This document shows, piece after piece, positions 1 to 12,810 of a stretch of 64,000 bases of DNA. The first letter of the stretch is position 1, and every line of letters starts with the position of its first letter. Source of the DNA: Theobroma cacao (Eukaryota > Streptophyta > Magnoliopsida > Malvales > Malvaceae). The stretch is taken from contig NC_030851.1 in the NCBI RefSeq assembly GCF_000208745.1, positions 9,426,907 to 9,490,906 of the forward strand, in the 5' to 3' direction. The notes under the pieces were generated by a model. That model saw nothing but the letters and a program-made list of their open reading frames with translations. It was not told the origin of the DNA and ran no database searches. The position numbers were made by a program, and so were the translations under genes.

Positions 1-241
1 AATTTCAAAAAAAAAATGACGAAAATGCCCCAGTGAGCTAGAAAATAATATTTTTATTGTTTTGAGTTGGAAACAACTTATGATTTCTTGAAATGCGAGA
101 TTTAATAACTGTCGCTCACCGGGGAGATGCGGAAGTTGATGCTAAGTCTTGCGGGGTTTCGATCGGCATTCGGGGTAATGAGTGCTTATCGGGACGTCGC
201 GGCGGTTGTCACGGGCCCGATGGGAGTTCCGGGTCGTGACA
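1..241 (-). mobile_element. gypsy-type LTR end (partial, runs off the window)
   Basis: Read on the minus strand, the sequence starts at 241 with TGTCACGACCCGG and soon has a matching CGTGACA, the usual start of many plant Ty3/gypsy LTRs. The piece is GC-rich (positions 110-240) beside AT-rich flanks. Only the 5' end of the LTR is in the window, so no partner LTR or target duplication can be checked. The family assignment rests on the terminal motif. Confidence 0.5.
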
Positions 242-1860
242 CAGGTAGTTCTTTATCCATAAGTTTGTGATTTAATTACTTTTTGTACTTATGTAGATAA
301 AGCCTATGGAAATATATATGCCTTGCAAATGAATTGTATTGGGATATAATTATGAGATCCTTATGCATCAAAGCATTTTTCCTAAATGTTCCTGATCATT
401 ATATTATTGAGATAGGGTATTAATAATGTTCAAAGATCGGCACATGTTATGTTCCTTACTTGTGAAGTAAGCAATCGCTCTCATAGGTTGAAGAATATAA
501 ATACTTGGAACTAGCATATAGGTGCTTGCCATGGGAAAGCGAGTTCACTGAACATGACCCGCCATGAAAAGTGCATTTGGTACCTCACTCAAGTGTCTAT
601 GTAATACTTCTCATATGTCAGTTGTGTAACTACTCCCTAGACTTAAGACACTAGGTTGTCTTGCATGTGGAGCATTATGTTTTGATTTCATCCTTACGGG
701 TGCCTAATCAAGGATGCCAAAACAAAATGTTTTTAAGTATAGTATAAAGCATATGAAGGCAAATGAGTGGTCAAGATAGGAATCATCACCCCAAGTGATT
801 CAAAGGGAAATATCTCATTAGTTCTTGGTTGACATTAGCTTAATCAAATCCTTGGCCAAGATGATTAGGAGATTATAAAATGAGTTTCATGAATCTCTAT
901 AAAGCTAATGATCTAACTGCAAGAACAAATATGGAGGTCAATAAAAGTATGCATTGTACTAAACTCTTATCATCTCCGAGATATATGATGAAGGAATGAA
1001 TTCCACTAAAAACTGTACATTGAAAGGTTGTCAAAGAATCCTTTGACTCTCCTAACAATTGGGTGGCCATAATGCATTGCTAGATGCCAATCATGGTCTA
1101 TGGAATTGAATTAGTTAATTTAAAATTGAATATGATTCATTTAAATTAATTAATTAATAATATTATAATTCAATTTCATTGCCAACATGTTAGGAATCTA
1201 ATAAGTCACACACAAAGGTTACAATTTGGATTAAATTGAGAGTGTGATGATTTAAGTTAGACTTAAATCAAATTTTAGGTTTTAACTACTAAGGACCTAA
1301 TTAAAAGAGTTTAATTAGGTATTGGTCAAATATTATAATTGTTATAATATTAAGGACTTATTTGTAAATTTTAATAAGTTAAATCTATATATAAATATCA
1401 CATTATAGTCACTCTTTTCTAGAGAAAATAAAATAAAAAACAAAGTTTTTCTCTTGAGTGCCGCCACTCTCGAGAAGGTTTTTTTGGGAAAACTTCTCCT
1501 TTGATTCTTTGCTGGAAATCAAAAAGGAAAAAAGGACAAATCATTATCCACTTGATAGCACAAGCCCATTGCATAAAGCTCAACCTTAAGAAGGATCCGT
1601 TACAATCGTGTGTGCAACAATAGAGGCCAAGCGATTGAGTGGCTGGGCTTCTTTCGCACAAAAAGTGTTCACGTTTTTTCACCAAAAGGAATCCGTTTGA
1701 TTATGATATCACTTGAAAAGGTAAAACTTTTTTTTTATATTTTATGTGGTGCTTAACTTTGCATTAAACAACCAAGGTGATCCAAAGGTAAGAGGCATGG
1801 TTCTTATTTTATTTCAAATTTTTTTATTCAACTGCATTGATGCTCTAATCATGCCCTTCC
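242..1860. other. repeat-like non-coding stretch, no gene seen
   Basis: No open reading frame here resembles a protein I recognise. The AT-rich segment at about 1080-1440 followed by a short leader-like segment (1440-1860) resembles the non-coding part of an LTR retrotransposon, but I find no second copy in the window. It ends where similarity to the 3' end of the downstream copia element begins (about 1861), which suggests that the copia 5' LTR was truncated here. Confidence 0.3.
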
Positions 1861-2058
1861 TAGTATCTATATCTTTGATAGTTTGTGCAAACTAATCAAG
1901 AAGAGTCTATTAAATCTTGGAAGAGAACCACTTTAGTTTTTTTACACCAAGTTTCATACACCAAAAAGGCAGAAATTATCCTTAAGGACAGCGTATCATG
2001 CCTCAAACTAGTTTGAGTTATCATTTGCTTTGATCTTTATCCAACAAGCATAAGGATT

Positions 2059-2658
2059 ATGGATTCTTATATCGATAATGTTGCTTCCATTGTCGCTGCT
2101 TCCACCATCGCTGCCAATGGTGCTACCTTGACAACTGCTGCCGCCATTCTCGCTGCCTTGTCCATTCTTACCATGTCTTTGGTGTCATATGCAAAACCAT
2201 TTCCTGACATATCCAAAATTGACATGTTTGATGGAAATAATTTCAAAAGGTGGCAAGAAAACATCTTTTTCATCATTAACATTCATGGAATGGCTTTTAC
2301 ATTAACCAATTCCAAGCCAAACGATGTCAACAAGCTGGAATAGTGGACACATGCAAATAAGCTATGTAGACATACAATTATTAGCACACTTTCTAATGAG
2401 CTATTTGACGTTTACAATCTTTACAAAAAAGCAAAGCAAATATGGGATTCAATGGGTGCCAAATATATTGCTGAAGATGTTGGGAAACAAAAGTTCGTGA
2501 TTGCAAACTTCTATTGTTGGGAGATGACTGATGACAAGGATATCAAAAGTCAAATTAATGAATATCACAAACTAATGGATGACTTGAAAGCAAAAAATAT
2601 CAACTTACAAGAAGAGTTCGTTGTTAGTTTGCTGATTGAGAACCTGCTACAATGCTGA
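2059..2658 (+). pseudogene. copia gag remnant
   Basis: The first 94 codons run from ATG 2059 to a stop at 2341. The same frame then continues to 2658 with typical copia capsid (UBN2/Retrotran_gag type) features: a low-complexity Ala/Thr-rich N-terminus, then FDGNNFKRWQENI, then IWDSMGAKY and a region rich in acidic and basic residues (KSQINEYHKLMDDLKAKN). The zinc knuckle expected afterwards is not recognisable in 2700-3000. Broken by at least one internal stop and by later frame changes. Confidence 0.75.
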
Positions 2659-3052
2659 ATGACTACAAGCAATAACAAAAGCTTAAGCAAAAGCAATTGT
2701 CACTTGCAAACCTGATTGTGCACATCATCACTAAAGACACAATCGAAAGGAGATTAAGGCCTCCAAAGTTAAAGAGATTGCAACCAAAGCCAATTTGGTG
2801 TAAGGCAAAATCTAGCATCATTAACAAAGGTACAATAATAAACTTGATTACAAACCTAAAGCTACTCATCCCACCTTTAAAAAGAAAAGTACTTGTTTTT
2901 TTGGTGGAAAGTGAGGGCATCATGAAGCACAATGCAGGAAAAGAGCAAAAGCAAATGACAAACTTGCTAATCCAAGAGTCAACTTGGTTAAATCAGATGA
3001 ATCTAATGACATAATTGCTATGGTCATTTCTCAAGCCAATATGGTGGCCATT

Positions 3053-4794
3053 GTGAAAGAATGGGTGGTAGACTCAAGTTCTACCAAGCATATTTGTGCA
3101 AACAGAATTGCCTTTTCTTCTTATACTCCAATAGGGGAATGAGAAAAAATAATATATCTTGGTGATTCTCAAATTGCTCAAAATCACATCTGGCAAGACC
3201 CTAGCTCTAAATGATGTTTTGCATGTTCCTAATATAAGAGCAAACTTCGTTTCTATGGCTTTATTAGGCAAGGTCAGGGTGAAAGTGTTTTTTGAATTTG
3301 ACAAGATTGTAATGGCAAAGAATAATGTCTTTGTGGGCAATGGGTATTGTAATCAGGGACTTTTTATATTCAACATTTCAAATGTACTAAGTGAAAGTGC
3401 TTTTTCTCCTACTTACATGATTGACTCTATTGATTTATGGCATGGCAGATTAGGATATGTTTGCATTCCTTATGTTAAGGAAAAACAATCACTAGGTTTA
3501 ATTTCTAGTATTAAAAATGCATGCCTTAGTAAATGTGTAATATGTGCACAAATGAAATTAACTAAGAAAACTTGCATTTCAATAAATAGGGAATTTGAAT
3601 TGTTAAGTTTAATCCATACTTATTTAGGAGATTTGAAACAAACTATGACTAGAGGTGGTAAGCAATATTATGTTACTTTTATTGATGATTACTCTAGATT
3701 TACTAGTGTTTATTTACTTAGACATAAAGATAAAGCTTGTGACATGTTTCTTAAGTATAAAGTTGAGGTAGAAAATCAATTGAATAAAAAGATAAAAAGA
3801 GTTAAATAAGATAAAGGTAGTGAATATATACAGATTAATGATATTTGTGAAAAAGAATGAATAATTTATGAAAATTTATGAGATGAAGCTTTATTATCTA
3901 CATGCCATATTTAAAATATAATTCCTTATAAGAAAACTAGTAAGACACCTTATGAATTATGCAAAAGCTATTCTCTAAACTTAAAGTATTTGAAAGTGTG
4001 AGGTTGTCTTGCTAAGGTTTTGCTTCTTGAGTTTAAGAAAATTTAGCTCTAAAACATTTGATTGCATGTTTATTGGTTTTGTTGAACATAATACTGCATA
4101 TCAATTTTTTGTATTAAAAAGTGATGTTTTTAATTGCAATACTATTATTGAAACAAAAACTGCTAAATTTTTTAAGCATATTTTTTCGTTGAGAATTGAT
4201 ACAATTTCTTATACACCTTTTAGTAAAAAAGATTTGGAAGTATCAAATGATGATTTGAGAAGGAGTAAAACACCAAGGAAAGAAATTTCTTTTGGTAATG
4301 ATTTTTACATTTATCTTGTAGATAATAATCTTTTAACTTATGCTAATGCGATTTCTTTTTTAAAAAAAGTTCATTTTGGAAATAAGCCATAAAAATGAGA
4401 TTGATTCTATTTTTCAAAATCAAATATGAGAATTAGTTGATTTACCACATGGGGCTAAACCAATTAGTTGCAAATGAATTTTTAAAAGAAAGTTTAATCC
4501 TAATGGTTCTATTGATAAATACAAAGCTAGATTAGTTGCTAAGGGTTTTACTCAAAAAAAAAATATTCACTACGATACTTTTGCTCCAGCAACAAGAATT
4601 TCATCTATTCGTGTTTTAATTGCCTCATCGTCTATTTATGAATTTGTTGTTCATCAAATGGATGTTAAAATAGCTTTTCTAAATGGTGATTTAGAAGAAG
4701 AAATTTATATGGTACAACTCGAGATATGAGTTCTTCCTAGTCAAGAAAACAAAGTTTGTAAATTAATTAAATCTTTATATGGCTTAAAATAAAC
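3053..4794 (+). pseudogene. copia pol remnant, part 1: protease, integrase, start of reverse transcriptase
   Basis: A protease active-site region is visible at 3059-3100 (EWVVDSSSTKHIC); the usual Asp-Ser-Gly is Asp-Ser-Ser. The pre-integrase zinc region is near 3435-3570 (LWHGRLGY, then CVICAQMK). The integrase core follows at 3650-3800 (YYVTFIDDYSRF). Reverse transcriptase starts at about 4470 (KARLVAKGFTQ, then HQMDVKIAFLNGDLEEEIYM) and stops after LYGLK at about 4789, where a solo LTR is inserted. There are several frame changes and stops between these blocks, so it is a pseudogene. Confidence 0.85.
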
Positions 4795-6311
4795 TGATAA
4801 CTCTCAAATATAGAGTTATTTGTACTTAGTTTAGATAGTAATTTAGCTTAGTTCTTGTAACAATATATAGAAATTAGTAAGTTTTATTTAATTATTTTAA
4901 ATTAGTTATTTTAGGTGAGTCAATCTAATCTTAATTAATTTTATGCTTAATTTGGTGTTAATGTGGTTAAGATAGGTTGTTACTAATTTATTTGTGCTTT
5001 TGTAAGTGTTTGATGGAAGAAGAATTTTAGTGGAAGAAGAAGAGCAATTTCAAGGTACAGACTTCTACTGCATATGTTTCAGTATTTCAAACATAACTCT
5101 CTCTACAAAGCTCCAAATGAAGTGATTCTTAAACCATTAGAAAGATAAAAGAAAAAAAAAGATAACTTTTATGTTTACCACTTCACCCAGTTCGGCTTGG
5201 AACATGGTCAAAAATCTTGTTAAATTTGACACACTGCAATAGTCCTAGACCAATTACGATTTCTGTTAATTAATTGGTCGAGGCCACGACTCACGTAATC
5301 TGATGAGGAAATCTTAATTGGAATTGATTTCTTTCTTCACCCAATTTGACCTAACTTCAAAACCCTATAAAAACAACCTTTCGAAGGACTTTTAGAAAAA
5401 GAAGAGAACGAAATACCAAATTGATAGTTGTGAGTCAAGCCATAAAGTCATTGAAGCTAAGAAGAATTTAAAGGATTCAAGGAGATTTGGAGATCAAGAA
5501 TACAATTCTTGAGTTTTTCTATCTTTTTTACTTTCTTATTCTCTTGGTTTTGTTTTTAATGATGATGTGTGACGTGATGGAGAACTAAACTTTTCATCTA
5601 AGATTATGATTGAACTCAATATGTAGTCTGATTTATTTATCTCTCTTTTGCTTATGTTTGATGGATTTAAGTTGTTTATTTTATTCTGTTCTTAATACTT
5701 CTAATTGCCTAATCAATAATTAGATTGAATTGGAAACCTAAGGTAAACTTTGACGAAGGAGATTTAGGTAGACCTTGAATAAAATAACGTATGATCGAAT
5801 ATACTTAGTTGATTATGAGGTTTGATTTGCATATAGGGTAGACATATACCTATAAGCCATACGTAACCAAAATTAGAGTACAAACTTAATGAATCTTTCT
5901 TCAATTTAATTTGCATAGACATATAATAAATTAATTGGAAGAGTTGTTTTTATGAGAAACTCGATAGACGCTTGTAAATAATCTAGGATTGTAGGTTAGC
6001 AACTTAATCCATTAAACTAAGTTAAGAGAGAGAGACAATAATCAGATGAAGTATTGAGGGACATCATAATCTTAGGTCTAGTAGTTAAGTGAGTTTTATA
6101 AAACAAATTTACTGTTTAATTTTAGTTTTAGTTTATTAGTTTAATTTTACTTTTTAATAATTTAAATTTCTTGTTTGGATAAGATTAAGGTGTTATAATT
6201 TTAGTAGTTAACAGTAAGAAGTAATTCAATTCTCTGTGGGATCAACACTCTACTCATTACTATATTATCGTTGCGATACGTATACTTTCGTGGGTAGAAA
6301 ATTAGACAACA
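4795..6311 (+). mobile_element. solo LTR of a gypsy-type element nested in the copia reverse transcriptase
   Basis: The copia reverse transcriptase reads LYGLK before this segment and QASK after it, so about 1.5 kb was inserted between neighbouring codons. The insert starts TGATAACTCTCAAATATAG, with a 6-bp inverted repeat (AACTCT/AGAGTT), and ends near ...GACAACA. A TATA box (TATAAAAA, 5366-5373) sits in a promoter-like position, and the last 90 bases resemble the R/U5 end of plant gypsy LTRs. It has no coding sequence. I could not find a convincing target duplication, and the right end may be off by a few bases. Confidence 0.65.
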
Positions 6312-7325
6312 CAAGCATCAAAATAATGGCTTGATCAAGTTTTTATTAGTAATGGATTTTCTACTGTTGGAGTTGATAAATGCATGTAAATAAAAACTAT
6401 TGATAGTGAATGTGTGATTATTAGCTAATATGTTGATGATATGCTTATTTTTGATACATGCATTGATGTTGTCAATCAAATAAAATATTTTTTAACTTTT
6501 AAATTTGATATGAAAGATTTAGGAGAAGCCAATGTTATATTGGATGTTAAAATTGTAAGATGTAATAGTTGCTTAATGCTAACATAAGAACATTATGTTG
6601 AAAAGCTACTTAAAAGTTTGGACATTTTAATGTCATACTTGTGAATACTCCTTATTATACTAATACCCAATTAAAGAAAAATAAAGGTGATAGTATGGCT
6701 TAGTTTGAGTATACTCAGATTATTGGAAGTCAGATGCATTTGATGAATTATACTTGACTTGATATAGCTTATGCTGTGCATAGACTGAATAGATATACAC
6801 AAAGTCTCAATCGTAATCATTAAATTGCCTTAAGCAGAGTAATGAAATATTTGAAAGGCACCATATAATTATGGTATTTTATATAATGGATTTCTTGTTG
6901 TATTAGAAGGATACAGTGATGCTAACTAAATCTTAGATTCAGATGAGACAAAATCCACAAGTGGATATATATTCACCCTTGGTAGGGGCACCGTAACTTG
7001 GAAATCAATCAAATAATCAATAATTGCTAAATTTAAAATGAAATCAAAATTTGTAACTTTGGAGTTGGCTAGCAATGAGGTTAAGTGGTTAAGGAACCTC
7101 TTAGCAAATATTTCATTGGGAATGAAACCAAAACCTTTTGTGTCTATGCATTATGATTACCAAATGGCAACAACCATTGCAAAAAATAAAACTTTCAATG
7201 GTAAAAATAGGCACACTCATTTAAGACATGATGTGATTAAACAACTACTTAGAGATGAAATTTTGTCCATTAATTATATGAAGTCAAAATTAAATTTAGC
7301 CAATCCTCTAACTAAACCCTTGTGA
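6312..7325 (+). pseudogene. copia pol remnant, part 2: rest of reverse transcriptase and RNase H
   Basis: Continues the reverse transcriptase after the nested LTR: QASK at 6312, the catalytic YVDD at 6429-6440, then DMKDLGEA at about 6510-6535. RNase H follows at about 6905-7325 with EGYSDAN, the STSGYIF motif and a C-terminal LANPLTKPL ending at stop 7324. Many codons that should be Gln or Trp are stops (TAA, TAG, TGA), as expected from C-to-T and G-to-A decay of a methylated element. Confidence 0.85.
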
Positions 7326-7931
7326 AGAAAATTAATTAATGATACATTGAGAAGAATGAGACTTAAACCAATTGAGAAAAATCAACAATAATGACAACTC
7401 AACCTATGTGAGTGGCAATCCCATGAATTAGGTTCTTATGGGTAATAACAAGTTATTTGTTGATAAATTGATGTACTATTAAAATTATTGTTCCTTTTAT
7501 GATGTGTAAATAGTGCAAAAACTGTAATGAATGAGGGTTTCTATATTCCTTATCAGTAGTGTAGTAAATTGCAGTATATAGATGATGGAATCACTTATAT
7601 AAGTGTGGAGTGGGCCCATTCTTATGAGAATTGTGATAAATTCTCTAAAGCACTTATGAATAACCAGGCATACACATGGCTCATTCGCGCAAAACTGCAT
7701 TAAACAGCAAAAATTGTGGAGGTGTAATGTGATTGATGAAAATCATATTTCACATAAAGAATTTTCTGTTCATACAAGTTATAAACTTCACCAAAATTTT
7801 GTGATTTACATTTCATTCTTTCTAAGCCTGATTCATAGCCCAAAAGCACTAGTCTTGATGCATTTACACTCAAGTGAGATTAGACATAGCAAAACTTCTT
7901 ACTTTGAAACCTTATGAAATATGAGGGGGAT
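7326..7931 (+). other. copia 3' untranslated region and polypurine tract
   Basis: Non-coding sequence between the RNase H stop and the 3' LTR. It ends in a purine run (ATATGAGGGGGAT, 7919-7931) directly before TGTTGG. That is the expected polypurine tract, the primer for plus-strand synthesis. Two ORFs of about 67 codons in it show no protein-like features. Confidence 0.6.
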
Positions 7932-8575
7932 TGTTGGATATATAGTAATATCTCACACGGTTTCTATCCCACATTGCCTAGGTACAAAAGATGTTAGTGC
8001 GTTATATAAGCAAACTCATCATAGGTTTGTTCTAAGCGAGAAAAGAAAGTAGGCACACATGCACATGAGATCAGGCCAAGCTTTGAGAAAATGCGAATTT
8101 CCCCCCGTGCATGAGTTACATGTCCCCCATGCATGAGTATACATGTGAGCTAGGCCCAAGTGATATTTTTGTACATTGGCTATGTTTTTTTTTTTATTTT
8201 TTTGACCAAGCCTTTTTACTAGAATTTGACCAAGCTTTTTTATTAGAATTTGATTTGGTCTTTAACTACTACAGATTGATTTTTTCAATAACGTTAAAGT
8301 ATCCTTCACATTCATTCTCAACTCAATTTTCACTATTTCCTCTTCTCTGCTTAGCCTTACTAGGTTCTTTCCTTTTTATTTTTTGCTATTCCTGTATCTT
8401 TCATAATTTGTGCAAACTAATCGGGAAGAGTCTGTTGAATCATAAATAATGATCGCTTTAGTACTTTTATATCGAGTTTCATACTTCGACGGAGCAGAAA
8501 TTATGCTTAAGGATGGTATATCATGCCTCAAACTAGTTTGAGTTGTCATCTGCTTTGATCTTTAGCCAATGCATA
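7932..8575 (+). repeat. copia 3' LTR
   Basis: Starts TGTTGGATATATAG right after the polypurine tract. The last 170 bases match the block at about 1861-2045 upstream of gag (shared stretches include TTTGTGCAAACTAATC and ATCATGCCTCAAACTAGTTTGAG). The 3' boundary is approximate, set where similarity to the upstream copy fades. No intact 5' LTR remains. Confidence 0.6.
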
Positions 8576-8648
8576 TACATACACTTATTGTCACTATTCT
8601 TAGATTCTTGCATTTTTACCTAATCTATTCTTATTTTGTTAGTCTTTT

Positions 8649-8961
8649 CACTGCAACAAATTTGACTTAAGACAACACATTTTAAAAATGTGCTACTAAA
8701 AATATTTTTAATAACACTTTTTTTTATTTTTAAAACATTTTTGTATATCTAACTTCATTATAGAAATTTTTAGATGCATTATGAATAAAATGTAATGATA
8801 GAAATTGCATATACTAATAAAGGTTGTATTTTTTTATATTGCTACTAAATGTAAAAAAAGTGAAACTAAAAATTTAAATAGTTGCACATTTTAAAATTTT
8901 ACTATACGGAAAAATATGTCACCTAAAGAAATGTGATTAAAAGTCAATTTTTTTTATAGTG
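8649..8961. mobile_element. CACTA-type MITE (313 bp)
   Basis: The left end reads CACTGCAACAAATTTGACTT. The right end, reverse-complemented, reads CACTATAAAAAAAATTGACTT. Both begin with the CACT(A/G) of the En/Spm superfamily. A 3-bp duplication (TTT) flanks both ends (8646-8648, 8962-8964), the size expected for CACTA elements, although TTT is weak evidence in T-rich DNA. No coding capacity; non-autonomous. Confidence 0.7.
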
Positions 8962-9376
8962 TTTTCAAATGAAAGTTAACAGTAGTATCTATGAATGTGT
9001 CCAGAACTAATATTGTTTAATCACTCATTACCTGAATTTTGGATGTTTCTCTTCGATTCTCACATTGCGTTCTAGTTTTACCATTTTTTTAATCATATAG
9101 TTACTTTATAGTATCAAGTTTCTTTCATTATGAAAAAAGTATTTAATGTTTAAGTCTAGTCGTGGAAAAAATACTTAAAATCTCTTTAAGATTTTTAGAA
9201 GAAATTTGAGGTTGACTAGAGATTAAAAAGCTATTGCCAATAAACTGTCTTAATGATGAGAGGAGCTTTAAGTCCTAACTTTAAGTGCCATTTTTTGTGA
9301 GTTTAATTCAATTTTATATTGGTTTGTTTAATTAGTTGATTTGTTTATTGATTTATTCTATGGATGCAATATGTGA

Positions 9377-9427
<51 letters not shown>
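9377..9427. repeat. (TG)n(TA)n microsatellite
   Basis: A short TG run passes into about 20 TA units. It lies in intergenic DNA and is probably length-variable. Confidence 0.95.
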
Positions 9428-9431
<4 letters not shown>

Positions 9432-9676
9432 GTATTTGATTGTAATTGAAATTTTATAAAAAAAAATGTATTCAAAAATTAAACTTAAATATAAAATACT
9501 TATCAATTAAAATTATTTCCAAAATAATAAAATTGAAATATTAACAAGGAGAAGGGAAAGGGAAAAAAAATTAAAGGGAGTTTAATTTTAGATGATAGCA
9601 TTCAACTTGTTTGAACTTTAATTTTGACATTTTGATCAACGATTCAAAATTTTATATAACATGGCAACATTTGTCC

Positions 9677-9678
<2 letters not shown>

Positions 9679-9707
<29 letters not shown>

Positions 9708-9742
9708 GTTATTGTTGTTGTTGTTGCGGTGGTGGTGGTGGT
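9679..9742. repeat. compound microsatellite (TTA)n(TTG)n(GGT)n
   Basis: Trinucleotide repeat with stepwise change of unit: about ten TTA/ATT units, then TTG units, then GGT units. The ORF crossing it (Tyr, Cys and Gly runs) is a repeat translation, not a gene. Confidence 0.95.
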
Positions 9743-12189
9743 AAATCATGCCAACTGCAATCAACGCAAATTGGTGTGGTGAAGCACCTATTTTGTCAGA
9801 AAGCTAGGTGGGAATAAATTGCTCTTGGTCCCTGATTCCATTTGGAAATTCAAAAGAGATAAGACTACTAATTGAAGCTTGTTTATATATGTATATTCTC
9901 TTCTTTGTTGTCAAATAAACGAATGGAATTAAAGAAACGTTCTATTTGTTGGACTAGAAACTGACCAAAATCACTAGACAAAGGAGATGCAGTCACTTAA
10001 AATATTGAAACCGATTAATTGTCTCTATATGTTGCCTGTTGAGTCTATTTTTAGGACGTGATTCCTTCGTTCACGTTAGATGGGATAGACTAATAGTTTG
10101 CTAAGAAATCCATATCTTTCTTAAGAAAGGCCGGCCCGGCCAGCTATCCAAAAAGGATGAAAATGTTTGGATAACTGAAACCTGTTTCGATTGGATGCAT
10201 AGCTAATTACTAGTAATTTGCTATCTACATATCTACTAGATAATGCCCTACCTTGGTCAAAGCTAGCGTTCTTTGTTACAATTGCTTGGCTTTGTTTCTC
10301 ATTTGTTACCAAAGGAAAGAAGTTATCAAAGCTTAAATGATTAGGCAAAACGTACGTTAAGCATCAAGGCTTTAAAATTGAAACATGCAATTGAGAAAAT
10401 TTGGAGTGGATGATCCCTTTCCATTTCTATATTGATCTTCAATCCTTATATCTGAGGAATGAAAAGTGTTGGTTTGAATTCTTTCGAATTCGTAAATTGG
10501 CATATTCTCAAAACAAGATATCCTAACAAGGACTCCGCAGGTTTCCAGTCCGTTAGGAATTAAGAAAGTTGTGGCCTGGGCTGCTTATTGGGCCATACCC
10601 TGCTCAATCCCAGCCGAATGCGCTTGGTGAAGTCAAATTCCACTGGGTTTTTCTGTTTTCATTGTTTAGTCATCATCTGGATTCCAATTTTCTCTCATTC
10701 TTTCTTTTTTAATTTTATGATAAGTATGTTGTAACTTCATACTTAAATATTTAATTTATTGATTGATGTATTATCTTTTTATTTAAAGAACAAAACTCGA
10801 ATCCTCCTTCTTCCACTCTAAAAAAAATATATGTTGTGACTTCGAAATCCTGAACCATAAGTTTGAGGGATTCGTCTTTTCCTAAACTTTTTAAGTCTGA
10901 ACATTTTGATTCCACAAAGTGTTGAGCACACTTGTTAGTCAGGGAAAAGGGAAAAGTTGGGATTACATTAGCCGTGTGGAAAGGCTTGCCAAAGTCCAAA
11001 TTTCCTGGGGTTCTCACCTCGTCGAAAATTATCAGGTACGGCATAATTTTGGAACCACTCGGTGCCTCTGTTTGACGCTGAATAACAATGTTTGATATCA
11101 ATATAAGCATTAATTTACGCATGACTATGTCCAAATTCCCCACCTCTAACGTCACATCGGCCCACTCTTATAACTTTCCATGATGTAATATTTTTTAAGG
11201 TCCTTAACATTGAGTTACCCCTGGAGCTCTACGGAATGTCAAAGCCTGTCCAGAAGTTCTTGGAAACAGATTACTCCCAGGCCTCATAATTGAGCAGCTT
11301 GTGCTAGAGGTGCAACTCTTTTATCATTATGACACCCTAGATTTGCCTTAATTATGATTAAACTTCCTCTTTTGATGAGTTTGTTTTCTGCATATAAAGG
11401 TTCATGCTACCAGTTTTTACAATTTTTGAACCTTTTTTTCTTTTCAAAAAAAAATAATATTTTTTAGTTTATATGCATTTCCAAAAGAATCACGACTTAT
11501 ACAGCCTTACCTTAATATTGCAATAAAATCAATAAAAAAATCTTTTTAATAATATAATTCAAGGTAAGAGTCAAGATCAAAAGAACTATAAAAAACTAAC
11601 TTGGCCCTCAGGAACGCGTATACTCTATTGAATATTGCCATACCTGTTTTCTCATTCAATGAATTTGGTTGAGATTTTAATAGTCAAAACATTAAACTTA
11701 GCCCTTTTGTTTTCTTGCTTTTCGCTGTCTCGACTATCCAGCACTTTCCTGGACATGTTTTTAGTCCCACCGATGATGTTAATTAATGAAGAAATTGTAA
11801 AAAATAACTTTTTTTATAAGATCAATTTAAAAATATCATTTATTATAATTTTAATTATTTTTAATTAAATTTTGATATGATTTGATAACAATACCCTTTA
11901 AACAATTTTAGATAAATTAAAATAATTTTGATTTTCTCTATCCCGTCATCCAAAAAAAATTTTAAAATTAAATCTCGATTTCTCTTTCTTGTCAAATATT
12001 GTTTATTTCGCCATCCAACTCTTTCTCGTTATTCCAAAGAGCAGAAATGACAACAAGGTATATATTTTAGGTTCTTGGGTTTAGTAATTTATATTCATAA
12101 AACCCCAAAATTAAGAGGTTGAAATTGATTAGACATATTTGTAAATTAGAACACTGTAAGACTTTGGCAACTTAAACTTGACTGCGAGT

Positions 12190-12600
12190 AAGCAAATCAA
12201 TTAATTATTAGATATTGCATTACTGATTTTTAAATATTGTATCACCAGTTTTTAAGCATTAAGTGATTTAATCATTACGTTTTTTACTTTTAGGTATTGT
12301 GTATCTGGTTTTTAGGTATTGTGTAACTAAGTTGTAAGCATTGCGTGATTGATTTTTAGACAGTGTCAAAGTCACACAATGCCTAAAACTAATCACGTAA
12401 TGTCTTACTAACTAGTTAGGCAATGCCTTACTGACTAGTCACACAATACTGATCAACCAGTCTCATAATGTCATATCAACCAATCACGCAATACTTAAAA
12501 ATTGTCACGTAATGCTTAAAAATTAATAACACAATACTTAAAAACTAATCACGCAATGCTCAAAAATCAGTTATGTAATACTTAAAAACCACAAAAACTA
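12190..12600. repeat. inverted arrays of a ~22-bp repeat (hairpin core)
   Basis: The left part carries diverged units such as GCATTGCGTGATTGATTTTTAG. The right part carries the complement (such as CTAATCACGCAATGCTCAAAA), also in several diverged copies. The arms meet near 12361-12370, so the transcript or single strand could fold into a long imperfect hairpin. Confidence 0.8.
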
Positions 12601-12689
12601 TTGAATTTTATTTTACAAAATCAACATTTCAAACAACATACCATATTCCATTTAACAATATAATCAACGAATATGCCTACTTGGTGAAA

Positions 12690-12810
12690 AATACTCAAAA
12701 TGCTCAAAAATTTTTCTTCATGTATCAAAAATCACTTCAAAATGGTTAAAATGCTCAAAACACTCAAAAGTTTTTCTTCGTGTATCAAAAATCATTTCAA
12801 AATGCTCAAA
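12690..12810. repeat. two tandem ~60-bp repeats
   Basis: The block with TTTTTCTTCATGTATCAAAA (about 12708-12727) recurs as TTTTTCTTCGTGTATCAAAA about 60 bases later, each preceded by AAAATGCTCAAAA-type sequence. Inside the Mutator-like element, right of the hairpin. Confidence 0.8.

Larger units (their letters stand above)
1861..8575 (+). mobile_element. decayed Ty1/copia retrotransposon (5' truncated, with nested solo LTR)
   Basis: Domain order is gag, protease, integrase, reverse transcriptase, RNase H, which is the copia order. The segment at about 1861-2045, just before gag, is a diverged direct copy of about 8395-8565, the 3' end of the downstream LTR. That leaves only a short piece of the 5' LTR. 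The coding part has many stops and frameshifts and cannot encode a working polyprotein. A 1.5 kb foreign LTR sits inside the reverse transcriptase. No target duplication can be checked because the 5' end is missing. Confidence 0.85.
8965..11778. other. intergenic, no gene recognised
   Basis: AT-rich intergenic DNA with two microsatellites, listed separately. The longest frame is a 134-codon minus-strand ORF at 10751-11155. It has no recognisable domain, and I could not see splice or promoter context supporting it. Nothing else here looks coding. Confidence 0.4.

Noticed and set aside
9611..9817. ORF with Tyr, Cys and Gly runs
   Set aside because: Translation of a trinucleotide microsatellite.
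10751..11155. 134-codon minus-strand ORF
   Set aside because: Longest frame outside transposons and MYBs, but no recognisable domain, no clear promoter or splice context, and an unremarkable composition.
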